Source: Bacteroidota bacterium
Lineage (GTDB): Bacteria; Bacteroidota; Ignavibacteria; Kapaibacteriales; UBA2268
Assembly: GCA_021780815.1 (NCBI GenBank)
Contig: JAJXYC010000015.1
Location: forward strand, 124,001 to 188,000
DNA length: 64,000 bases
Reading direction: 5' to 3'
Made by a program: the position numbers and the translations under genes. Every line of letters starts with the position of its first letter. Within the stretch, counting starts at the first letter, position 1. This document shows, piece by piece, positions 57,028 through 64,000 of this stretch. The notes below the pieces were generated by a model. It was not told the DNA's origin. It did no database searches and saw only the letters and a program-made list of their open reading frames with translations.

Positions 57028-59013
57028 ATGCAAAATGAAACACCACAAATTAGTGGATTACCAAAAAATGCATATACAGAACTTGCAAAAGGGGAAGAAT
57101 ATATTCCAGTAATCCCTGCATCAACGGTTGTGCCAGAAGTAACTCCATATTCAGTATTTTGGGGTATAATTATGACAATCATATTTTCGGCGGCAGCCGC
57201 GTATTCAGGATTAAAAATTGGACAAGTAATTGAAGCGGCAATCCCAATTTCAATTATTGCTGTTGGTCTATCAACTGCTTTAAAAAAGAAAAATTCATTA
57301 AGCCAAAATGTGATTATCCAATCAATTGGTGCAAGTTCAGGAGTAATAGTGGCTGGAGCAATTTTTACTATTCCCGGACTTTATATTTTGAATTTACCTG
57401 TTAATTTTTTCCAAATCTTTTTCTCATCTTTGTTTGGTGGGTTCTTAGGAATTTTATTTTTAATTCCTTTTCGTAAATATTTTGTAAAAGATATGCACGG
57501 AAAATTTCCATTTCCAGAAGCAACAGCTACTACTGAAATTTTGATTACAGGAGAAAAAGGAGGCGCACAAGCTGGATTGCTTATTGTTAGCGGTTTGGTT
57601 GGTGGAGTTTACGACTTTCTTTTCCAATCTTTTAAATTATGGGGTGAAGTTGTTACAACTCGTATTTTCCCATTTGGTCAAGAATTAGCTAATAAAGCAA
57701 AAATGCTTTTTCAATTTAATGTTAGTGCTATGATTGTTGGGTTCGGATATCTTGTTGGATTAAAGTTCTCGTTAATTATAACACTCGGGTCTTTGCTTTC
57801 TTGGTGGGTCTTTATCCCTATGATTAATGAAATAGGTCATATTGTTGCTGGTACTGGTGGAACTAATTTCTTTGCTGGTATGTCACCAGAAGATATTTTC
57901 ACTGCTTATGTTCGTCCAATCGGTATTGGGGCAATCGCTATGGCTGGTATTATAGGGGTGCTTAAAGCATCTCCAATTATTGGTAAAGCTTTTAAACTTG
58001 CTTTTAAAGGTTTGACTGGTTCTTCCGGTGATACTGAAGCCGAAATTAGAACTCAAAAAGATATTAAATTAACTTTTGTTGTTTTTCTATCAATTTTAAC
58101 TTTAATTTTAGTCTTCATCTATTTGTTTGTTGGTTTTCAACTTACATTAACACAAACAATTATCGCACTTCTTACTGTGTTTATAATATCATTTTTGTTC
58201 ACCACTGTTGCCGCAAATGCAATTGCAATAGTAGGAACAAATCCTGTTTCAGGAATGACACTAATGACTTTAATTTTATCATCAGTAATTTTAACATCCG
58301 CTGGATTAACTGGGAATACAGGAATGACAGCAGCATTAATTATTGGCGGTATCGTTTGTACGGCACTTTCAATGGCTGGCGGCTTCATTACAGACTTAAA
58401 AATAGGTTATTGGATTGGGACATCGCCATATAAACAAGAAACTTGGAAATTTCTTGGAACATTATTCTCAGCCGCTACCGTAGGAATAGTTATTTTTATT
58501 CTTAATCAAGCGTATGGCTTTGTGCAAACACCTCTTACTCCAGAACCTCTTGTTGCACCACAAGCTAATGCGATGGCTGCGGTAATAAAACCTTTAATGA
58601 GTATAGGTGCAAATGTGCCTTGGTATTTGTATCTTGTTGGCTCTATTTTAGCTTTAATTATTAATTTCTTGGGTATTTCTCCTTTAGCTTTTGCATTAGG
58701 AATGTATTTGCCTTTGCATCTTAATTCACCGCTTTTGGTTGGTGGTCTCATTTCTCATTTTATGCAAAAGAGCAAAAAGGGTGAAGCAGTAGCAAATGCA
58801 AGACATCAACGGGCAACACTCATTGCTTCGGGATTTATTGCTGGTGCCGCTTTGCTTGGAGTTGTTGGCGCTTTACTTAAATTCTTTAAAGTGGAATTGG
58901 CATTAAATATTTGGGATAAAAATCCAATTGGAGGCGAAATTACCGCTGTATTTGCTTTTATTGCTTTAATGATCTATTTCATTTGGGATGCTCGCAGAGC
59001 AAAAGTAGAATAA
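57028..59013 (+). CDS. OPT-family oligopeptide/metal-chelate transporter
   Basis: 661 aa, about 16 membrane helices. The N-terminal block TPYSVFWGIIMTIIFSAAAAYSGLKIGQVIEAAIPISI and the conserved KDMHGKFPFPEATATTEIL mark the bacterial OPT family. SD AGGAG 6 nt before the ATG. OPT proteins import small peptides or metal chelates using the proton gradient; substrate not predictable. Follows the DUF2179 gene and ends at a strong terminator. Confidence 0.93.
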   Translation: MQNETPQISGLPKNAYTELAKGEEYIPVIPASTVVPEVTPYSVFWGIIMTIIFSAAAAYSGLKIGQVIEAAIPISIIAVGLSTALKKKNSLSQNVIIQSIGASSGVIVAGAIFTIPGLYILNLPVNFFQIFFSSLFGGFLGILFLIPFRKYFVKDMHGKFPFPEATATTEILITGEKGGAQAGLLIVSGLVGGVYDFLFQSFKLWGEVVTTRIFPFGQELANKAKMLFQFNVSAMIVGFGYLVGLKFSLIITLGSLLSWWVFIPMINEIGHIVAGTGGTNFFAGMSPEDIFTAYVRPIGIGAIAMAGIIGVLKASPIIGKAFKLAFKGLTGSSGDTEAEIRTQKDIKLTFVVFLSILTLILVFIYLFVGFQLTLTQTIIALLTVFIISFLFTTVAANAIAIVGTNPVSGMTLMTLILSSVILTSAGLTGNTGMTAALIIGGIVCTALSMAGGFITDLKIGYWIGTSPYKQETWKFLGTLFSAATVGIVIFILNQAYGFVQTPLTPEPLVAPQANAMAAVIKPLMSIGANVPWYLYLVGSILALIINFLGISPLAFALGMYLPLHLNSPLLVGGLISHFMQKSKKGEAVANARHQRATLIASGFIAGAALLGVVGALLKFFKVELALNIWDKNPIGGEITAVFAFIALMIYFIWDARRAKVE

Positions 59014-59033
59014 TATAAAATAATCCGTATAAT

Positions 59034-59076
59034 TAAAAATGCAGGGATTTATTTAGCAATTCCTGCATTTTTTTAT
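59034..59076 (+). terminator. Rho-independent terminator after the OPT gene
   Basis: AAAAATGCAGG pairs with CCTGCATTTTT (arms about 59035-59045 and 59062-59072) around a partly paired loop, with a T-run on the plus strand. Confidence 0.85.
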
Positions 59077-59127
59077 ATTCATTTTAATCATTGATTTTTC
59101 TCTCGGGTGTATTCCAGTGTAGAAGTT

Positions 59128-59174
59128 ATAAAAAAGGCTGTTCCTAATTTTATAAAAACAGCCTTATTTTTTTT
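59128..59174. terminator. Bidirectional terminator downstream of ftsZ
   Basis: AAGGCTGTT (59134-59142) pairs with AACAGCCTT (59157-59165). An A-run precedes and a T-run follows, so both directions have a U tract. On the minus strand it closes the ftsQAZ transcript. Confidence 0.8.
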
Positions 59175-59193
59175 ATTAATTTTAATTTTTTTG

Positions 59194-60618
59194 TTAGAGC
59201 ATAAATCTTTGGATATAGTTGTTATCGTTTCTTTGCAAATTTATAAAATCAACACCACGAGGTGTATTTTCAAAAGGCATAGTGTGTGAATAAGATTCGC
59301 TTTCTTGTAAAGGTTCAGGTTTAACTTCCACTTGATTAGATTCGTCTGGAAAAGTTGTAATATTATTTTGAGCAGGTTTAACAAAAGCGTCATTCCTCAA
59401 AATAGCAGGTTGGTCGAACTTTTTCAAATCGTTTCCACGTGGAATTTCAGTTTGTTGTAATGGTTGTAAAGAAACAGATGTCGCCTTTTCAGCAGATTTC
59501 GCAACAGGAAAGCCTTTATTTAGATTTTTATTAAAATTAAAAGGGAAAGATTGTTGTGTCTTTTGTTTTGATATATGGTTATTAACTTCTTCGAAAATAG
59601 GAACTTGTCCTTTAGTTTCATTAGTAATTTTTTTTGTATTTGAACTATCAAATCCAGCAGCCACAACAGTTACACTTAATATATCTGATTCTTCATTGTT
59701 TTTAACAATACCGTGAATTAAATTAACATCTTCGCCAGTATATTCTTGGATAGTTTTAATAATAGTTTGAACTTCTCTCATTCTAACGGATTTGCCAGAA
59801 GTGATGTTAATAAGCAATCCTTTAGCACCTGCAATAGAAATTCCATCTAACAACGGAGAATTTATAGCTTTTATAGCAGCTTCTTTTGCACGGTTATCAC
59901 CAGATGCGTAACCAATGCCCATTAAAGCATCACCTTTGTCTTTCATAATTGTTCGTACATCAGCAAAATCAACGTTAATCTGTCCTGGATTATTGATTAT
60001 ATCGGAAATACCACGAGTAGAATTAAATAAAATTTCATCGATTTTTTTCAATGCTTCATCAGTTTCAATATCATCGTCGATAATATCGTAAATTTTTTGA
60101 TTAGGAATAACAATAATCGCATCAACGTTTTTACGTAACTCTTCAATTCCTTTTTTTGAATTTTCAATTCTAATTTTACCTTCGAAATCAAAAGGACGAG
60201 TTACTATACCTACCACTAATGCACCTTCTTCTTTCGCAATACGAGCAACAATTGGAGAAGCACCTGTCCCAGTGCCACCACCCATTCCACAAGTAACAAA
60301 AACCATTTCGCTATTAGCAACAATTTCCTTTATTTCTTGTTCACTTTCTTCGGCAGCTTTACGACCAACTTCCGGGTCTGCTCCTGCACCTAAACCTTTT
60401 GTTGTTCTTTTCCCCAATTGAATTTTTATTTTTGCGGGATTATCCGATAATGCTTGTGCATCAGTATTTGCCGCAATTAATTCAACGCCTTTAAGATTGC
60501 CATCAATCATATTTTTGATTGCATTGCAACCACCACCACCAACACCAACAACTTTGATTTTGGCTCTCAAGTAATCTGATTGATCCACATCAATTGTAAT
60601 GTTGTTGCCATCTGACAT
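59194..60618 (-). CDS. ftsZ: Cell division protein FtsZ
   Basis: 474 aa. Tubulin-like GTPase: VVGVGGGGCNAIKNM binds the nucleotide base region, GGGTGTGASPIVARIAKEEG is the tubulin signature, and NVDFADVRTIM with the synergy loop follow. The conserved C-terminal peptide is recognisable as KKFDQPAILRNDAF, but it lies about 65 residues before the end, followed by an extra acidic/Asn-rich tail ending in RFML. FtsZ polymerises at midcell and recruits the divisome through FtsA. Start supported by GGGGGAA about 5 nt upstream. Last gene of ftsQ-ftsA-ftsZ. Confidence 0.97.
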   Translation of the reverse strand: MSDGNNITIDVDQSDYLRAKIKVVGVGGGGCNAIKNMIDGNLKGVELIAANTDAQALSDNPAKIKIQLGKRTTKGLGAGADPEVGRKAAEESEQEIKEIVANSEMVFVTCGMGGGTGTGASPIVARIAKEEGALVVGIVTRPFDFEGKIRIENSKKGIEELRKNVDAIIVIPNQKIYDIIDDDIETDEALKKIDEILFNSTRGISDIINNPGQINVDFADVRTIMKDKGDALMGIGYASGDNRAKEAAIKAINSPLLDGISIAGAKGLLINITSGKSVRMREVQTIIKTIQEYTGEDVNLIHGIVKNNEESDILSVTVVAAGFDSSNTKKITNETKGQVPIFEEVNNHISKQKTQQSFPFNFNKNLNKGFPVAKSAEKATSVSLQPLQQTEIPRGNDLKKFDQPAILRNDAFVKPAQNNITTFPDESNQVEVKPEPLQESESYSHTMPFENTPRGVDFINLQRNDNNYIQRFML

Positions 60619-60682
60619 AAGTTCCCCCGTTTTATATTTTTATTAATTATCTTCTTCTTTTTCTGAATTCTATATTTGAAAA

Positions 60683-62089
60683 TTAAAATTGGTCAAATAT
60701 TTTTTTTATTTCTTTAATTATATTCTTATTTGATTTTTCTTTCTGCTCTTTTTTTAGTTTTGCTTCTTTTTCTTTTACTTGTTCTGGTTGTTCTTGTGTC
60801 CCCTCTTCAATTTGAGATTGTTGTACATCAGATTCCTTTGTTTGGCTATCTTGCTTATCATTTATCAAACCATCTTTTTTAGTAGATTCGTTAGTAAAGA
60901 CAAGAGTAGTATTATCATCATCAAAATAGTTTCTAAAACCATAAAGAGCAAGTCCAACACCAGTTGCAAAAATTGGATTTTCAACTTCCGGAGCAAGTCC
61001 TTGTGAAGAAATTTTATTAGGAATTCCCATCTTAACTGGTAATTGTAAAATTTCCATCGCTAAATCATCTATACCAGGCAATAAAGTAGTCCCTCCTGTA
61101 ATTACAACTCCAGCACCAAGTTTATCTTTATAGCCCGAATTAATCAATGCAGTATTAACGAAACTGAATATTTCAGTCATCCGTGCTTGAAGCACCATAG
61201 TTAAATCACTGCGTCTTATTTCTTTTGGACTACGACCTGCAATACCCGGAATTTGTAAAATATCATCTTTATGTAAATTATTTATATAACAATGACCGTA
61301 TTCTCTTTTAATTCGTTCGCCTTCTGATTTAACAATATTCAATACTCTTCTAACATCGTCAGTTAAAATATTACCTCCGAGAGCGATAACATCAGTATGT
61401 TTAATTATATTATCAATAAAAATAGCTATATCAGTGGTTCCCCCACCAATATCAATTAAAGCAACTCCAACTTCTTTTTCATCATCATTTAACACAGCAT
61501 AAGAGCTTGCAAGTGGCTCTAAAATTAAATCTTCAACTTCAAATCCTGCTCTTTGAACACATTTATATATATTGTCAATTGCAGTTGCCATACCTGTAAC
61601 GACATGTATTTTTGCTTCCATTCTTACTCCACTCATTCCAATTGGGTCAATTACTCCATCTTGCCCGTCAATTATATATTCTTGGGGAAAAAGATGCAAT
61701 ATCTTTCTTTCCAATGAAATTGGGATATGCGATGCTTCATATATTAATCTATCGACTTCTTCTTTTGTGATTTCTTTTTGAGGATGAGAGACGCTAATTA
61801 TATGATGGCTTTGTGAAGATTGTATATGATCCCCGGCAATTCCAACAATTACTTTTTTTGTAGTTAAACCACTTTGCTGTTCTGCTTTTTCAACAGCTTT
61901 TTTGATTGCTTTTACGGTTCTATCAATATTAACTACTACACCACGATTTAATCCTTCGCTTTCGGCTATTCCAATTCCTAAAACTTGTATTGATTTATTT
62001 TTTATATCTGGTGCAGTTATAATTGCACAAATTTTAGTTGTTCCAATATCTAATGCTAATTTAATTGGCAAGTTTTTTGTACTTTCCAA
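60683..62089 (-). CDS. ftsA: Cell division protein FtsA
   Basis: 468 aa from a TTG at 62089 preceded by GAGGGGGAG (about 62093-62102). An ATG at 62131 would add 14 residues and overlap ftsQ by 28 nt without an SD, so the TTG is preferred. Actin-like ATPase: LALDIGTTKICAII (phosphate 1), the 1C subdomain SHHIISVSHPQKEIT, ALIDIGGGTTDIAIF (phosphate 2) and VVITGGTTLLPGIDDLA (adenosine). A Gln/Glu/Lys-rich linker leads to the C-terminal amphipathic helix NIIKEIKKIFDQF, which tethers FtsA to the membrane. It links FtsZ to the inner membrane. Confidence 0.94.
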   Translation of the reverse strand: MESTKNLPIKLALDIGTTKICAIITAPDIKNKSIQVLGIGIAESEGLNRGVVVNIDRTVKAIKKAVEKAEQQSGLTTKKVIVGIAGDHIQSSQSHHIISVSHPQKEITKEEVDRLIYEASHIPISLERKILHLFPQEYIIDGQDGVIDPIGMSGVRMEAKIHVVTGMATAIDNIYKCVQRAGFEVEDLILEPLASSYAVLNDDEKEVGVALIDIGGGTTDIAIFIDNIIKHTDVIALGGNILTDDVRRVLNIVKSEGERIKREYGHCYINNLHKDDILQIPGIAGRSPKEIRRSDLTMVLQARMTEIFSFVNTALINSGYKDKLGAGVVITGGTTLLPGIDDLAMEILQLPVKMGIPNKISSQGLAPEVENPIFATGVGLALYGFRNYFDDDNTTLVFTNESTKKDGLINDKQDSQTKESDVQQSQIEEGTQEQPEQVKEKEAKLKKEQKEKSNKNIIKEIKKIFDQF

Positions 62090-62103
62090 GATCTCCCCCT
62101 CAA

Positions 62104-62877
62104 TTAATTTGTTACAATTTGATTTGACCATCTCAAATCAATATATTCAGGCAAATTATTAGTTTTGCTCAAATAGTCATTTATAAAATATTCAAATTTA
62201 AGAAATTTTTTCTCTATATTATCTAAATTGCCTATTCTTACTGTTATTTTTTCTAAAATTTGGAAATTTATTCCATTCTTATCTTTCCATATCTCATCAA
62301 TTTTTATATTGTTTTTAAATAAAGAACTAATTTGCATTGCAAAACTTGCTATATCCGCTAAATCTTCTTTTTGTGGTTTAGCATTAAATTTTTGTAAGTC
62401 TATATAAGGCAAAAATTTAGTGATCTGTTGATTACCTTGCGGTATTAGCTCTCCATCTTCGGTTAAATAAAGAATTTGATTATTGTTATCTTTGCTTTGT
62501 GCTACAATCTTTTTAGGTTTGAGTGAAATTATAAATTTTTCAGGGTATGTTGTTATAAAATCAACCCTACTTATGAATTGATTTTCTAAAATTAAAGTTT
62601 TAACATATTCTTGATTAACATCGTTTAAGCGATGCTTTAAAATATAAGTATAAACTTTGTCTTGAATTGTTTTAATAGGAATATATTGGTTATTAACGAT
62701 GATTATTTCTTTGATTTCACGCTTTTGGGTCCAAATATTTGATATATAGATTAAACCAATAATAAATACCAAAAAGATTGATAGAACAACCTTATGGGCT
62801 TTATTTAGTCCAGTTGCAGGTTCTGAGACATTATTTTCAATATGTTTGGTAAATAGTTTCAAATATCCAAAACTCAA
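62104..62877 (-). CDS. ftsQ: Cell division protein FtsQ (POTRA)
   Basis: About 257 aa. One membrane helix (VVLSIFLVFIIGLIYISNIW, about 30-49) is followed by a POTRA domain (REIKEIIIVNNQYIPIKTIQDKVYTYIL, then LKPKKIVAQSKDNN) and a beta domain. The start is uncertain: no ATG exists at the N-terminus. A TTG at 62877 gives the longest form, and a TTG at 62862 has a nearby GGA. FtsQ bridges early and late divisome proteins in the periplasm. First gene of ftsQ-ftsA-ftsZ; the usual upstream murC/ddl is missing. Confidence 0.85.
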   Translation of the reverse strand: MSFGYLKLFTKHIENNVSEPATGLNKAHKVVLSIFLVFIIGLIYISNIWTQKREIKEIIIVNNQYIPIKTIQDKVYTYILKHRLNDVNQEYVKTLILENQFISRVDFITTYPEKFIISLKPKKIVAQSKDNNNQILYLTEDGELIPQGNQQITKFLPYIDLQKFNAKPQKEDLADIASFAMQISSLFKNNIKIDEIWKDKNGINFQILEKITVRIGNLDNIEKKFLKFEYFINDYLSKTNNLPEYIDLRWSNQIVTN

Positions 62878-63096
62878 TTTATCAAAAATTAAAATTCTTT
62901 ATAGAACTATGTTTTCAGCTTTTGTCTTTATGGAATTTATCTAAATAAAAAAAGTATATTGCCCCCCGACACTTTACAATTTAATACAAAAAAATCAAAA
63001 AAGCAAATTTTTACGAAAAAAATTTTTATTTTATATTAATTCAAACAATTTTAGGTTAAAAACACTATAAAAAAGTTAATTTAGTATTTAAATTAA

Positions 63097-64000
63097 ATGA
63101 AAGTAATGAAAAAGCAAAATGTTGAATTAGAAATTACGGCTCTTGCTTATGAAGGTTTTGGGATTGCAAGAAAAGATGGACTTGTATATTTTGTAAAAAA
63201 TGTTGTTCCCGGTGATAAAATTAATGCTCAAATTATAAAAAAGCGTAAATCATACATAGAAGCAAAAGTAGAGCAAATTCTTCAACCATCGACAGAAAGG
63301 ATTAACCCAAGATGTGAATATTTCGATGATTGTGGTGGGTGCTCTTTACAAAGCCTTAATTATGAAAATCAGTTATATTGGAAGAAAAATTTTGTTGATG
63401 AATCTCTTAAAAGAATTGGAAAAGTTAATGTAATCTCAATTGAAAATACACTTGCCGCACCTAATGAGTTCCATTATCGCAATAAAATGGAATTCTCTTT
63501 TTCTGCTAATCGTTGGCTGAATTTGAAAGAAATACAATCTAACGATGAAATTTCACAAAAGAACTTTGCTTTGGGGTTGCATACACCTAAAAATTATGTT
63601 AAAGTTATTGATATAAATTATTGCTATATTCAGCAAGATAAAGCCAATGAAATTTTGAATATTGTTAGAAAATTAGCATTAGATGATTTGATTAATGCCT
63701 ACAATTCTACAACACATACAGGGTTTTTAAAAAATCTTACTATACGTTATAGCCTTGCAAATGATGAATTTATGATAATTTTAATTACAGACTTGCCAAA
63801 CTCTGAAAAAGAAAATGATTTTTTCAATAAAATTAAAAATGAATTGGACAAATCTGCATTAAATATTGCTTCTCTAATATGGGCAATAAATAATTCCTAT
63901 TCGCCTGTTGCTATTGGTGAAATAAAGGAAATTGTTGGTAAAAAAAATCTTTCTGAACAAATATTAGGAATAAATTACCGTATATCACCATTTTCATTTT
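63097..64000 (+). CDS. rlmD: RlmD/RumA-family 23S rRNA (uracil-5-)-methyltransferase (3' partial)
   Basis: An open frame of 301 codons runs off the window. An N-terminal TRAM/OB domain (EITALAYEGFGIARKDGLVYFVKNVVPGD) is followed by the [4Fe-4S] cysteines in CEYFDDCGGCSLQ and by HYRNKMEFSFS, the typical RumA block. The S-adenosylmethionine domain lies outside the window. Family members make m5U in 23S rRNA (RlmD/RlmCD) or in tRNA (TrmA, which lacks TRAM). TRAM plus the cluster favours RlmD. Divergent from ftsQ across 219 bp. A second ATG at 63106 is also possible. Confidence 0.88.
   Translation, partial: MKVMKKQNVELEITALAYEGFGIARKDGLVYFVKNVVPGDKINAQIIKKRKSYIEAKVEQILQPSTERINPRCEYFDDCGGCSLQSLNYENQLYWKKNFVDESLKRIGKVNVISIENTLAAPNEFHYRNKMEFSFSANRWLNLKEIQSNDEISQKNFALGLHTPKNYVKVIDINYCYIQQDKANEILNIVRKLALDDLINAYNSTTHTGFLKNLTIRYSLANDEFMIILITDLPNSEKENDFFNKIKNELDKSALNIASLIWAINNSYSPVAIGEIKEIVGKKNLSEQILGINYRISPFSF

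Overview
The window is very AT-rich bacterial chromosome. Five proteins carry a type IX secretion (T9SS) C-terminal sorting domain, or remnants of one. There are also two TonB-receptor-type outer-membrane barrels, a PorE-like OmpA lipoprotein, a b558-type sdhCAB operon and Bacteroidota-like TAnnTTTG promoter boxes. Together these place it in the Bacteroidota/Chlorobiota (FCB) lineage. Several genes have clear Shine-Dalgarno (SD) sequences (AAGGAGG, GGAGG, AGGAG), which are rare in core Bacteroidia, so an outlying class such as Ignavibacteria or Kapabacteria is my best guess. That placement is inference; no rRNA is present to test it.

Layout. 1-2.05 kb: 3' part of a PAS histidine kinase, convergent with an RluE-like pseudouridine synthase. 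2.07-13.5 kb: two giant secreted proteins on the minus strand (2073 and 1694 aa) behind a leader holding two mini-ORFs. 14.1-25.8 kb: a PNGase F-like secreted protein, ribosomal protein S1, a PLP decarboxylase, a GH20-like glycosidase and a TonB receptor. 26.1-30.1 kb: tRNA-His, an RlpA lipoprotein, YjbQ and the TldD/TldE protease pair. 30.1-38.3 kb: an EamA transporter, a glycosyltransferase, a PAS protein ending in a degenerate (pseudo)kinase module, RecG and a plug-less outer-membrane barrel. 38.5-39.8 kb: a frameshifted beta-propeller/T9SS gene. 39.9-45.3 kb: sdhCAB and the PorE-like lipoprotein. 45.5-49.8 kb: alr-scpA-scpB and lemA-DUF3137. 49.9-56.0 kb: a sugar transferase, a YgjP-like metalloprotease and a 1401-aa IgGFc-binding/choice-of-anchor T9SS protein. 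56.4-59.0 kb: a DUF2179 membrane protein and an OPT transporter. 59.2-62.9 kb: ftsQ-ftsA-ftsZ on the minus strand. 63.1-64 kb: the 5' part of an RlmD-type 23S rRNA methyltransferase.

Most of the window is housekeeping: cell division, chromosome segregation, translation, the TCA cycle/respiration and cell-wall precursor supply. The accessory signal lies in the large surface proteins. The PNGase F-like protein, the GH20-like enzyme and a TonB receptor lie within 12 kb and could form a glycoprotein-deglycosylation set. I found no CRISPR, phage, insertion sequence or clear defence island. The best leads are regulatory (inverted repeats at the rpsA and TonB-receptor starts, and the mini-ORF leader), the pseudokinase, and the possible N-glycan locus.
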